A stretch of DNA of 64,000 nucleotides. Origin: Congregibacter brevis (GTDB lineage: Bacteria; Pseudomonadota; Gammaproteobacteria; Pseudomonadales; Halieaceae). The stretch is from assembly GCF_045689245.1 (NCBI RefSeq), contig NZ_CP136865.1, positions 3,100,001 to 3,164,000 of the forward strand, written 5' to 3'. Below the pieces are notes generated by a model. That model did no database searches, was not told the origin of the DNA, and was given only the letters and a program-made list of their open reading frames with translations. Shown in pieces: positions 1 through 8,368 of the stretch. A program made the position numbers and the translations under genes. How positions within the stretch are numbered: position 1 is the stretch's first letter; each line of letters starts with the position of its first letter.

Positions 1-1217
1 TCAGGGAAAGGATGCTGACTGTAATCACTGACATACTGCAAAAGCAGGTTTGACACCAAGTTGATCTCGACCAGATAGGCACCGTTGCGCATCAAACGCA
101 TCGTGTCAGGATCGGTGATGAGGTTAATGCCGTGACCGATACGATCGGCGCCCAGAAGTAAGGTGTCGCGTACATGATCGTTAGGTTCGTCGACCTCCCC
201 TGCATGAATCGAAAGTCGAACGTTGTTGTAGGTCCTACGAAGGTCACGCAAAGTATCGAGAAACCGCAGCGGATACCCCTTATCGTTGTCTTCACGACCC
301 ACCATGTTCACTGCGACAAACAGGTCATTGTGGCGGCTGACAAAATCATACAAGTAACGCAGATGCTCATTCGCGCCAGGCAAGAACCTTAGAATTGCCA
401 CCTGCAGGCGAACCTCGACCCCTGTTGCCAGCGCATCTGCATCTTGCAATCTTTCCCGGTAAATCTGCGCAACAACATCCGGAGGAATAGACTGCCCCTG
501 GGCACCTATGAACCCGAGAACGCCAATCATGCTCTCCATGTACATCAAACCCTCTGCACCGAAGGCTTGCATGTTGAGCACGAGTGCATCCGCAGCAAGA
601 TAAGGGTTGAGATACAGGTCGCCCATGCGCTGCCAGTGCGTTTGAAAAAACTCATCGCGACCTTCGTGGGCTTTGTCCAACCTCAAGCTATCCAGCCAGG
701 CCTCTTTTTCTTGGGGGTTGAGTTCGTCGAGCGGTAAATACTCTTCTTTCTCGCAGGTACTGAGTTTCTCGTAGTTACTCTCCTGAACGTTGACGAACAA
801 CATGAGGTAAGGGTTTTCTACGAAGGCGTTGCCTCCATAAGGACGGCAATTATTGATCGTTACGCGCGTGTAATAACGATACCCCCGTTTACTCTGGGCA
901 AGAGCAAGTTCATAAAACCATTCTGAGAGAATCGATCCTGATAGGTGATTGTGTAAATCACCGCCCTTGGGCATGGCGTAAAGAAAACGGTACAACTCTT
1001 CATCCGTGGCGTCGCTCTTGAAAGCCTCAAACCACGAAGAAACATCGTCCGAGGGCTGTGGTAGAGCGGCCTGGGCCGAGCCTGCCCCGACGCGAGATCC
1101 CACAACAATTATGAGGAAGACCAGCCAGAGGACAACCGCTCTCAATCGACCTGATTGGTTGCGCAGCGATGCAATGTCCAACGCTGATCGTCGTCCGTGT
1201 ATCAATGTGGCCTGCAT
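1..1217 (-). CDS. Secreted adenosine deaminase-like (ADGF/CECR1-type) protein, 3' end cut by window
   Basis: An open frame runs from ATG at 1217 to the left edge with no stop, so about 405 residues are visible and the C-terminus is missing. The N-terminus (residues about 25-50) is hydrophobic and ends in AGSAQA, which looks like a signal peptide or anchor. Metal-dependent deaminase motifs follow in order: GDLHNH (His 89 and 91 as the HxH pair), HAGE near residue 338, then DRIGHG and a LVSNLLL segment equivalent to the CPxSN strand of adenosine deaminases. The long region between the signal and HxH is typical of extracellular ADGF proteins, not the cytosolic enzyme. It probably deaminates adenosine outside the cytoplasm, feeding purine uptake. 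It is divergent from the allantoinase-like gene. Family call is firm; the substrate is inferred. Confidence 0.85.
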   Translation of the reverse strand, partial: MQATLIHGRRSALDIASLRNQSGRLRAVVLWLVFLIIVVGSRVGAGSAQAALPQPSDDVSSWFEAFKSDATDEELYRFLYAMPKGGDLHNHLSGSILSEWFYELALAQSKRGYRYYTRVTINNCRPYGGNAFVENPYLMLFVNVQESNYEKLSTCEKEEYLPLDELNPQEKEAWLDSLRLDKAHEGRDEFFQTHWQRMGDLYLNPYLAADALVLNMQAFGAEGLMYMESMIGVLGFIGAQGQSIPPDVVAQIYRERLQDADALATGVEVRLQVAILRFLPGANEHLRYLYDFVSRHNDLFVAVNMVGREDNDKGYPLRFLDTLRDLRRTYNNVRLSIHAGEVDEPNDHVRDTLLLGADRIGHGINLITDPDTMRLMRNGAYLVEINLVSNLLLQYVSDYSQHPFP

Positions 1218-1544
1218 AGCTCCCGATCTCTCATAGTTCGACAAGGCTGGGCATCATCCGTCAGTTTAAGTCCCTGAGCAACGCAAGTTCGATGCCACGT
1301 GAAAGTTAAGCGGCTTCGGTCGCCCTACAGTCGCCTCATAGCCCATCTGACAGTCCAAATTTCCGTTTAGTTGTCAAAGTAGTATCGAATGCGCACCATG
1401 TCGCACTTAATTGGTGCACATCAGGCCCCAAGATGGGGCGCAAACTTGAAGAATGCAGCTTAGCGCCAACTCCACCGAGTGAATGCTTGCCGGTTTAGAG
1501 CAGTCCATGCATTCTTAGAACTCAGTCTGGCGGCGGAACTATTT
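1218..1544. promoter_or_regulatory. Divergent intergenic region between deaminase and allantoinase-like genes
   Basis: This 327-bp stretch separates two divergent genes and should hold both promoters. An inverted repeat GCACCA (1393-1398) / TGGTGC (1412-1417) and a short hairpin GCCCC-aagat-GGGGC around 1425-1439 are visible. I see no convincing -35/-10 pair. An upstream in-frame ATG at 1479 would extend the deacetylase into this region, but the extension matches nothing I know of the family. Confidence 0.4.
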
Positions 1545-2474
1545 GTGGATCCCACCTCACCCTACCCTCGAGATATGGTCGGTTACGGCCAGCATCCGCC
1601 CAAGTTTGCCCTGCCCGGTAACAAGCGCATCGCCGTGCAGTTTGTCGTGAATTACGAAGAGGGTGGAGAGAATTCCGTGCTCCACGGTGACGCAGGCTCT
1701 GAAACCTTTCTCTCTGAGATGTTCAACCCCAGCGCCTATGCCGACCGTCATATGAGTATGGAGTCGCTCTATGAGTATGGAAGCCGAGCCGGTTTTTGGA
1801 GACTCCACCGCTTATTCGCCGATCGAGGCATACCGGTAACCGTGTTTGCTGTGACCATGGCGCTGGCCCGCAATCCAGAGGCCCTTGCCGCGATGCAGGA
1901 AGCGGATTGGGAGATAGCCTGCCACGGCCTGCGCTGGATCAGTTATCAAGAAACGCCACTTGAGATTGAACGCGAGCATATGTCGAGAGCTATCGAATGG
2001 CATACCAAACTCACTGGTGAGCGCCCCCTCGGCTGGTACACGGGACGCGACAGTCCAAACACCCGATCGTTGCTTCTGGAGCATCAGGGTTTCTTGTATG
2101 ACTCGGATTCTTACGCTGATGATCTCCCCTATTGGATTGAGGAATCCGAGCATCCTCATCTGGTGATCCCCTACACGCTGGATACGAACGACATGAGGTT
2201 CTCCAGTGCTCAGGGGTTTGCCGATGGCGAACAGTTCTATACCTATCTTCGTGACAGCTTTGACGTGTTGTATGCCGAGGGGATTCATCAACCCAAAATC
2301 CTCAACATTGGTCTTCACTGCAGGCTCGCAGGGCGGCCCGGTCGTTTCTTAGCGCTTCAGCGTTTCCTCGATTACGTGCAACAACACGATGATGCCTGGC
2401 TGTGCCGCCGAGTGGATATAGCGCGCCATTGGCATGACAACTATTACCCTAGCGATAACCCCAAGTCACCTTGA
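1545..2474 (+). CDS. PuuE-type allantoinase / polysaccharide deacetylase family protein
   Basis: This metal-dependent NodB-fold hydrolase resembles cofactor-free allantoinase PuuE, which opens allantoin to allantoate in purine catabolism. The N-terminal YPRDMVGYG, the VNYEEGGENSVLHGD segment, GRDSPNTRSLL and the acidic DSDSYADDLPYW stretch are characteristic of the PuuE subgroup. The frame is open from ATG 1479, but family similarity begins at YPRDM. GTG 1545 has a GGCGGA-like ribosome site about 7 nt upstream, so I place the start there (309 residues). It lies next to a purine-deaminase-like gene and 12 bp ahead of the cupin gene, probably in an operon with it. Other substrates (formamides, imides) are possible for this family. 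Confidence 0.8.
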   Translation: MDPTSPYPRDMVGYGQHPPKFALPGNKRIAVQFVVNYEEGGENSVLHGDAGSETFLSEMFNPSAYADRHMSMESLYEYGSRAGFWRLHRLFADRGIPVTVFAVTMALARNPEALAAMQEADWEIACHGLRWISYQETPLEIEREHMSRAIEWHTKLTGERPLGWYTGRDSPNTRSLLLEHQGFLYDSDSYADDLPYWIEESEHPHLVIPYTLDTNDMRFSSAQGFADGEQFYTYLRDSFDVLYAEGIHQPKILNIGLHCRLAGRPGRFLALQRFLDYVQQHDDAWLCRRVDIARHWHDNYYPSDNPKSP

Positions 2475-2486
2475 GGACGACGAATA

Positions 2487-3125
2487 ATGATCTATGCGCT
2501 TGCGCCGCGCTCCAACTCACCGCTTTCGTTGGGCTACTACAAAGTCTCGTTAGCCCTTGTTTTTGTGGCAGTGACCGGGCTTGCAAGCCCCTCGCTCGTG
2601 GCTGAGCAAAGTGCTGTGACTGCCCAAGAGCTGATCAAGAGGCTAGACCTCGAAGGACACGTTGAGGGCGGTTTTTACCGGCGCACCTACGAAGCCACGG
2701 GACAATCGCGAGTCCCCAGCGAAACGGGTGAGCGTTTTAGCATGACCTCTATTTACTATCTGCTGACGGCCGAGGGCCCAGTCGGCCACTTTCATCAAAA
2801 TCGCTCCGATATTGTTCACTACTTCCACCTCGGTGACCCCATTGAATACGTCTTGATCCACCCAAATGGAGAGCTGGAGACCGTCATCATGGGTCCTGAT
2901 CCACGCGAGGGTCATCAACTGCAGCTAACGGTCCCCGGTGGCGTCTGGAAAGCGTCGCGGCTCACGACCGGAGAGCAGGGCTACGGCCTTATTAGTGAAG
3001 CCGTTAGTCCTGGTTTTGACTACCGTGATATGACCCTCGGTGTGACATCACAGTTATTGGCGACTTACCCCCAACACCGGAGCTATATTGAGCCCCTCAG
3101 CAGAGAGTCTGCGCCAGAACGGTAA
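2487..3125 (+). CDS. DUF985 cupin-fold protein with N-terminal signal/anchor
   Basis: The 212-residue protein has a hydrophobic N-terminus (residues about 20-40, ending near SLVAEQ) that looks like a signal peptide. A DUF985 (cupin_5) domain follows: LDLEGHVEGGFYRRTYE, SIYYLLTAEGPVGHFHQ, then DIVHYFHLGDPIEYVLI, PGGVWKASRL and SPGFDYRDMTLG. His residues in GHFHQ and HYFHLG are candidate metal ligands. The family has no well-established reaction. Most DUF985 proteins lack a signal peptide, so an exported copy is mildly unusual. It starts 12 bp after the allantoinase-like gene and is probably co-transcribed with it. A perfect palindrome begins at its stop codon. Confidence 0.8.
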   Translation: MIYALAPRSNSPLSLGYYKVSLALVFVAVTGLASPSLVAEQSAVTAQELIKRLDLEGHVEGGFYRRTYEATGQSRVPSETGERFSMTSIYYLLTAEGPVGHFHQNRSDIVHYFHLGDPIEYVLIHPNGELETVIMGPDPREGHQLQLTVPGGVWKASRLTTGEQGYGLISEAVSPGFDYRDMTLGVTSQLLATYPQHRSYIEPLSRESAPER

Positions 3126-3140
3126 TAATCCGCGGATTAT
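3125..3140. promoter_or_regulatory. Perfect 16-bp palindrome ATAATCCG/CGGATTAT
   Basis: ATAATCCGCGGATTAT starts at the last base of the cupin stop codon and is fully self-complementary. With no loop and no T-run it is a poor terminator, and more like a protein-binding site. No known regulator is assigned. Confidence 0.4.
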
Positions 3141-3311
3141 GCAATTGACGCCTAAGGGGTGGCGGCGCACCATCCCAGTGCACGACAGCCTGAAGAAAGC
3201 GGGTTTAGCGGCGTTGGATAGCAGTTCTAGGCTGCCCAAAGACCACTCAAACTACTGATAAATATAACGATTTTTTTGGCAGCCATCGGCCGTTGTATTG
3301 GCATCAATCGT

Positions 3312-3333
3312 GCACTACTTTTCGGAGTAGTGC
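3312..3333 (+). promoter_or_regulatory. UUCG-capped hairpin in the leader of the TonB receptor gene
   Basis: GCACTACTT-TTCG-GAGTAGTGC can form a 9-bp stem (one G.U) closed by a TTCG tetraloop about 70 nt before the receptor ATG. No U-tract follows, so it is not a classic terminator of the upstream operon. It may stabilise or regulate the leader. A weak -10-like TATAAC lies near 3264-3269. Confidence 0.35.
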
Positions 3334-3402
3334 CTAAGTAGTAAAAAAGTAGAGTCTCGCAGCCCATGCCGCTAGACCGCATCATGCATTTGAGGAGAGT
3401 TC

Positions 3403-5823
3403 ATGAAGACATTCACCACCCGCAGGCTGCCACTCGCAGCGTCCATAGCCGCGATTATTGCGTCTGTGCCCTTGGCACAAGCGCAACAGGAAGATGCAGT
3501 ACTGGAAATGGAAGAAGTTGTTGTTACCGGTTCGCTGCGAAGCTTGCCTGGTGAGGACGTGGAAGTTTTTGGTTTTGGTAAATCCTTGCTGGAAACACCG
3601 CGCTCAGCATCTACTATCAGTTTTGAGCAGATGGACCGATTCAATATCACGGACATTGATGAACTCGTAGCATTTGCGCCGGGAACGTTTACTCAGTCAT
3701 TTTTTGGTGTTGCCGGTTCTCTTGACGTTCGCGGCACGCCGGGTGAGACCTACTTCCGTGGCGTACGTCGTCTGGACAACCCGGGTAACTACCCCACGCC
3801 AATCGGGGCTTCTGACCGTATCGACATCGTTCGTGGACCAGCATCACCAATTTACGGTCCAGCAAAGATCGGTGGTTATTTGAACTTCAACCCCAAATCA
3901 GCACGTGCGGGTTCTGGTGATTACCTGACCGAGACCGAAGGCGCTGTTTCTGTGGAGACAGGCAGCTGGAGCCGCCAGGTTGTTACAGCCGAGGTGGGCG
4001 GTCCTATATCCGAGAATATGGGTTATTACCTGTACGGTGAGTTTGAAGACTCTGATAGCTTCTACGACAACACTGCGACAGAGCAGACCATCCTGCAGGC
4101 GTCTTTTGACGTCGACCTCTCAGACAATCTGGTTATGCAGTTTGGCGGTATGTACCACGACTACGAAGGTAATCAGGTCGCTGGCTGGAACCGTCTTACT
4201 CAAGATCTTATCGACAACGGAACCTACATTACGGGTACCGCGCAGCCTCTCGACGCTGATGGCGATGGACTGATTTCGCACCAGGAGTATTGCGGCGATC
4301 CAGGCGGAACTGCCGATTCATGTAACAACTTTGCCATCAACCCGTTCTTTTTTGACCCTTCGTTTGTCACGGCTGATCAGCTCGATCCCATTATTGCCCT
4401 TGAGAACGTAGGCACGACGACGCTTGATGAAAGCAATGTTGTGGTAGCGCCAGACGACACACTGGAAAACGAAGTGTTCACTGCCTACCTCGATTTCGTT
4501 TACACGGCGGACAGCGGTTTGGAAATCAAGAACCAGTTGTTCTACGAGTCATACGAGAACCTGAATGAAAACGCCTACGGCTTTTCTCAGTACCACGACT
4601 CTTTTGTTATCGAAGACAAACTCATTTTCGCCTACGAGCTACAGACCGGCAGCCTGACCTCCTCACTGCAGTTCTCCCCGTCCATTCGTTACACGGACTT
4701 TGAGCACGGTGATGACTACATCAACGAGTATTTCGACCGTCGTGACCTGAGCATCCCCTCTTCTGAGCGGGACGCGTCTCTCGATGCTCGACTTCTGGCG
4801 ACACGTATCGACGATGACTACACCGAGTTCTACGAGGGTGATTACCTCGACTTTGGCTTGGCGTTGTTAGGTGATTTCACGTGGGACAACGGTTTTGCGG
4901 TCACCATAGGCTTGCGTCAGGACTGGATCGATGGCGAGTCATCGTCTGATCCCACAAAGCTCCTTTACGATTCAGGCTTTGTAGGCGTGCTGCAGGCAGA
5001 CGACACGGAGTCGCTCACCTCCTGGTCCTTCAGCGCAAGCTGGACAACTGACTTCGGTCTGGTCCCCTACATAACCCTGTCCGAGCAGGGCACGGTGATT
5101 GCAGGTCAGGGCGCGGAGCTTCAGACGGGCAACGTTGCCAATGGCAACTGGACGGACACCTCAGAGCTGAAAGAGATCGGCATCAAAGGTAGCTTCCTGG
5201 ACGATTCGTTGTACTTTGCGCTGTCGTTCTACGAGCAGGAGCGTACAGACTTTTCTGCACAGGCGATTGTGACCAACTCAGCTGACCTTACAGAAGGTAC
5301 TGAGGCGGAACTTCGCTGGGTAGTGAACGAAAACTTCATCGTTACCGCCGGCTGGACCAACGTAACCGTTGAGAACCTGGATGCGCAGGATAACGACAAC
5401 CGTCGTTTCAGCTTCCTGGGCGCAGACGATATGATCAATCTAGTTGATCCGTCGCTGGCTTTTGGTGGCGCAGTGGTTGGCCTACCACAGTCTCCCCAAG
5501 CCTCACGTAAGGCGGGTATTCCGGAGAACGTCTACACCTTAACTGCAACCTACGCATTCGAAAATGGTCTGGCATTCAGTGGAAGCATCATTGACGTCGA
5601 CGCGGTTGATTCAGGCTTCTCCCAGGCTGTGCAGTTGCCTGCCTACACCTTGGTTAATGCAGGCGTCTCCTTTGAGACCGAGAACTGGACTTTCCAGCTC
5701 AACGGCAAGAACCTGACAGACGAGCGGTACTTCCGGGCGAACTTCCCGAACCTGTTCGGCTCTCAGATTGTTCTTCCTGAGCTGCCTCGGAACTTCCAGG
5801 CACGTGTAGCCTACAAGTTCTAA
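3403..5823 (+). CDS. TonB-dependent outer membrane receptor (806 aa)
   Basis: This is an outer-membrane, TonB-energised transporter. A signal peptide (residues 1-28, ending PLAQAQ) is followed by a TonB-box-like stretch in the mature N-terminus (EMEEVVVTG). The plug domain contains TISFEQMDRFNITDID, DVRGTPGETYFRGVRR and RIDIVRGPASPIYGPAKIGG, and the long beta-barrel ends in RNFQARVAYKF with the expected terminal Phe. Its ligand is unknown. The upstream purine/allantoin-type genes suggest, weakly, a nitrogen-rich small molecule. ATG 3403 has a GAGGAG-type ribosome site (tgaggagagttc) just upstream. A strong terminator follows the gene. Confidence 0.95.
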   Translation: MKTFTTRRLPLAASIAAIIASVPLAQAQQEDAVLEMEEVVVTGSLRSLPGEDVEVFGFGKSLLETPRSASTISFEQMDRFNITDIDELVAFAPGTFTQSFFGVAGSLDVRGTPGETYFRGVRRLDNPGNYPTPIGASDRIDIVRGPASPIYGPAKIGGYLNFNPKSARAGSGDYLTETEGAVSVETGSWSRQVVTAEVGGPISENMGYYLYGEFEDSDSFYDNTATEQTILQASFDVDLSDNLVMQFGGMYHDYEGNQVAGWNRLTQDLIDNGTYITGTAQPLDADGDGLISHQEYCGDPGGTADSCNNFAINPFFFDPSFVTADQLDPIIALENVGTTTLDESNVVVAPDDTLENEVFTAYLDFVYTADSGLEIKNQLFYESYENLNENAYGFSQYHDSFVIEDKLIFAYELQTGSLTSSLQFSPSIRYTDFEHGDDYINEYFDRRDLSIPSSERDASLDARLLATRIDDDYTEFYEGDYLDFGLALLGDFTWDNGFAVTIGLRQDWIDGESSSDPTKLLYDSGFVGVLQADDTESLTSWSFSASWTTDFGLVPYITLSEQGTVIAGQGAELQTGNVANGNWTDTSELKEIGIKGSFLDDSLYFALSFYEQERTDFSAQAIVTNSADLTEGTEAELRWVVNENFIVTAGWTNVTVENLDAQDNDNRRFSFLGADDMINLVDPSLAFGGAVVGLPQSPQASRKAGIPENVYTLTATYAFENGLAFSGSIIDVDAVDSGFSQAVQLPAYTLVNAGVSFETENWTFQLNGKNLTDERYFRANFPNLFGSQIVLPELPRNFQARVAYKF

Positions 5824-5855
5824 GCTCTAGTCCAAAAGGCTCAAAGCAAGCATGT

Positions 5856-5882
5856 AAAGCCCTCTTCGGAGGGCTTTTTTTT
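5856..5882 (+). terminator. Rho-independent terminator after the TonB receptor gene
   Basis: AAAGCCCTC-TTCG-GAGGGCTTT forms a perfect 9-bp stem with a TTCG tetraloop, followed by a run of eight T residues. It lies 33 bp after the receptor stop and separates that gene from the MoxR operon. Confidence 0.95.
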
Positions 5883-5932
5883 GTCTCTCTGGTCTGTGAG
5901 ACTAGCGCTCTCAACAACATCGGATAGCCCTC

Positions 5933-6907
5933 ATGAGTAGTGATCTGCACAACGCCTTCGAGCAACTTGACGCCGCAATCAATCGCGCCGTCATCGGACA
6001 GGAGTCCGTCGTTCGCACGCTAATCATCGCGCTGCTAACCAACGGCAATGTTCTTCTGGAAGGCCTTCCGGGGACCGCAAAAACGCGCTCTGTAAGAACC
6101 CTCGCTCGAGTGCTGGATGCGAGTCTTGGCCGAATCCAATTTACACCCGACCTGCTGCCGTCGGATGTCACGGGCACCGAAATCTATCAAGAGTTCGAGG
6201 GCAAGCAGGAACTGCGCTTTCAGCAGGGCCCCATTTTCAACAATGTTGTTCTCGCCGATGAAATTAATAGGGCCCCAGCGAAAGTTCAGGCAGCTCTTTT
6301 AGAGGCGATGGAAGAGCGTACCGTCACCGTCGCAGGCAAGAGCTACGCACTCCCGCCTCTGTTTATGGTGTTGGCCACCCAGAACCCCATCGAGCAAGAA
6401 GGCACCTATCCCCTGCCTGAAGCGCAAATGGATCGCTTCATAATGAAGATTACTGTGGACTATCCAGACGACAGCGCCGAGGAAGGCATTATCCGTCTAG
6501 TTCGCGGAGAAGAGACCAAAGACGATTCCATTGAAGAGCCGAGATTATCTCAGGAGCTGGTTTTTCAGGCTCGTGAAGCAATGTCTGCGATTAGCGTGTC
6601 GCCAAATATCGACAAGTACATCGTCGCCCTGGTGATGGCAACACGTGACCCCGCTCGTTATCCCGAATCCCGCCTTCAAGATTGGATTCGCGTAGGCTCA
6701 AGTCCGCGAGCGAGTATCGCCCTAGATAAGTGTGCCCGGGCGAGCGCGTGGCTAGCAGGCCGAGACTACGTAGACCCTGAAGACGTTCGGGCCGTGGCTC
6801 ATTCCGTTCTCTGTCACCGCATGATCCTCAGCTACGACGCCTTGGCGGAATCTGTAGACAGCTATGCGGTTATCGATGAAATTCTCCGTCAGGTGGCCGC
6901 TGCCTAA
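5933..6907 (+). CDS. MoxR family AAA+ ATPase
   Basis: This 324-residue MoxR-type AAA+ ATPase is thought to act as a chaperone with von Willebrand A proteins. Walker A is GLPGTAKT at residues 44-51 and Walker B is VVLADEINRAPAK. Sensor 1 is in LATQNPIEQEGTYPLPEAQMDRF, the signature of the MoxR group, and an AAA lid follows. It is the first gene of a seven-gene operon with DUF58, DUF4381, two VWA proteins, a TPR-like protein and a BatD-like protein, the usual Bat (aerotolerance) arrangement. The next gene starts 11 bp after its stop. Function in envelope stress is inferred from the family. Confidence 0.95.
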   Translation: MSSDLHNAFEQLDAAINRAVIGQESVVRTLIIALLTNGNVLLEGLPGTAKTRSVRTLARVLDASLGRIQFTPDLLPSDVTGTEIYQEFEGKQELRFQQGPIFNNVVLADEINRAPAKVQAALLEAMEERTVTVAGKSYALPPLFMVLATQNPIEQEGTYPLPEAQMDRFIMKITVDYPDDSAEEGIIRLVRGEETKDDSIEEPRLSQELVFQAREAMSAISVSPNIDKYIVALVMATRDPARYPESRLQDWIRVGSSPRASIALDKCARASAWLAGRDYVDPEDVRAVAHSVLCHRMILSYDALAESVDSYAVIDEILRQVAAA

Positions 6908-6917
6908 GGCAACAACC

Positions 6918-7868
6918 ATGTCCTGGCTATCGCGCAAACAACAGGCTCCCAACCTTGAAGACAATCGTATTGCGGTCAGTCTTGAACATCTGCGCGCGCT
7001 GGAATTTAAGGCCCGGGGTTTTTCCTTTCTACCGCGGCAACCCGTACGCAGCATTCTCACGGGGCGACATGGTTCCCGTTTGCGCGGTCGAGGCCTGAAC
7101 TTTGAAGAGCTGCGACACTATCGTCCTGGGGATGATATCCGCACTATGGACTGGAAGGTCACTAACCGGACGGGTAAACCCCATGTTCGGGTCTACACCG
7201 AAGAGCGAGAACGTCGCGTTCATCTTCTAATAGATCAACGTGTCAGCATGTTCTTTGGTAGTCAAAGAGCCATGAAGTCCGTTGTTGCTGCAGAAATCGC
7301 AGCGCTGGCAGCCTGGAGAGTCCTCTCCTCCGGCGACCGTCTCGGCGGAGTAATTTTTGATGACCACGATTGCTACACCATTCCTCCCCGGCGCAGTCGC
7401 GACAGCGTTATGGAGATGCTCTCTCGATTAGCAAAAACCAATGCAGCTCTCGCCGCTGGACAGCCTTCTCAAGCATCACAGCTTAACGTTGCCATGAATA
7501 ATCTGGCGCGAGAACTCTCTCACGATGCACTAGTGATTTACATCGGCGATGGCTTCGGCTGGAATGACCGAAGCGACGAATTATTGAAGCAGATGAGCAT
7601 GCACAACGATGTTATCGTCATCAACGTTTTCGATCCCGCAGAAGTTGAGTTGCCCAGGCTCGACGAGCTCATTGTTTCTGACGGTGAAATGCAGATCGCT
7701 GTGTCGGGCAATCGCGCCCGTTTGGATGAGAGCTTCCGTGAAAGCTTTAACGAGCATGTTGCTCATATGCAGGACGTGCTTCGCCGCTATGGCCTCCCTT
7801 TAATCAACATCGACTGCGCTGAAGATCCCATGAATCAGCTACTCAAAGCGCTGGGATCGGGGCGATGA
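6918..7868 (+). CDS. DUF58 domain protein of the MoxR/Bat operon
   Basis: ATG 6918 is chosen over the upstream ATG 6864 because an AAGG ribosome site sits 8 nt before it and because 6864 would overlap MoxR by 44 bp. The 316-residue protein carries the DUF58 signature: GRGLNFEELRHYRPGDDIRTMDW, then TGKPHVRVYTEERER, followed by a VWA-like fold (VHLLIDQRVSMFFGS) whose MIDAS motif is degenerate. In this family it works with MoxR and the membrane VWA proteins. Its stop overlaps the next gene by 4 bp (ATGA), so translation is coupled. Confidence 0.93.
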   Translation: MSWLSRKQQAPNLEDNRIAVSLEHLRALEFKARGFSFLPRQPVRSILTGRHGSRLRGRGLNFEELRHYRPGDDIRTMDWKVTNRTGKPHVRVYTEERERRVHLLIDQRVSMFFGSQRAMKSVVAAEIAALAAWRVLSSGDRLGGVIFDDHDCYTIPPRRSRDSVMEMLSRLAKTNAALAAGQPSQASQLNVAMNNLARELSHDALVIYIGDGFGWNDRSDELLKQMSMHNDVIVINVFDPAEVELPRLDELIVSDGEMQIAVSGNRARLDESFRESFNEHVAHMQDVLRRYGLPLINIDCAEDPMNQLLKALGSGR

Positions 7869-8368
7869 CAGAATTGTTTGGCCCGGGCTGGGGCAACTAC
7901 GCGATTCGGGGCATCATCGAAACGTCCGTTCCAGAGAAGGTTTCTTTGTGGCCGAGTACGCCTGGGTGGTGGATACTTTTGGCCTTGGTCATCTTTGGGA
8001 GCGTCTACTGGGGATTGGCCCGTTGGCAAAACCATTTAAGAAACCGCTATCGGCGGGAGGCGAAGTTAGCCCTCGATGGCCTAGAAGCCGCTTATCTTTC
8101 GGGCGACCAGCAATCGCTTCGCAAGCTTGCTCCCCTTCTTCGTGCCACCGCGATTGCGGCGACGGGACAACGCCAAGAACTTGCCAGTGCAAAGGGCGAT
8201 GCCTGGCAGCAAGCTCTACAAAAACTCGCACCAAAGCTCCCGCCCTTGCCGGTGTCTGAGCTGGACGCTCTGGCCTATCAGCCGCTGAACACACAAGGTA
8301 GCAATATCGAATCGCTGTTTACGCAACTGAGGGTGTGGATCTCTGCCCACGAGTGCCGCAATGATTGA
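7865..8368 (+). CDS. DUF4381 membrane protein of the Bat operon
   Basis: The 167-residue protein has one membrane segment (about residues 33-53, WWILLALVIFGSVYWGLARW) followed by a basic, helical cytoplasmic domain with RREAKLALDGLEAAYLSGD and a conserved GDAWQQALQ stretch, typical of DUF4381. Such proteins are almost always encoded between DUF58 and BatA. The exact role is unknown; it probably scaffolds the membrane complex. It overlaps the upstream gene by 4 bp and the next gene by 8 bp. Confidence 0.88.
   Translation: MTELFGPGWGNYAIRGIIETSVPEKVSLWPSTPGWWILLALVIFGSVYWGLARWQNHLRNRYRREAKLALDGLEAAYLSGDQQSLRKLAPLLRATAIAATGQRQELASAKGDAWQQALQKLAPKLPPLPVSELDALAYQPLNTQGSNIESLFTQLRVWISAHECRND

Noticed and set aside
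1812..2318. 168-residue minus-strand ORF inside the allantoinase-like gene
   Set aside because: Shadow frame of a clearly conserved gene, with no domain of its own.
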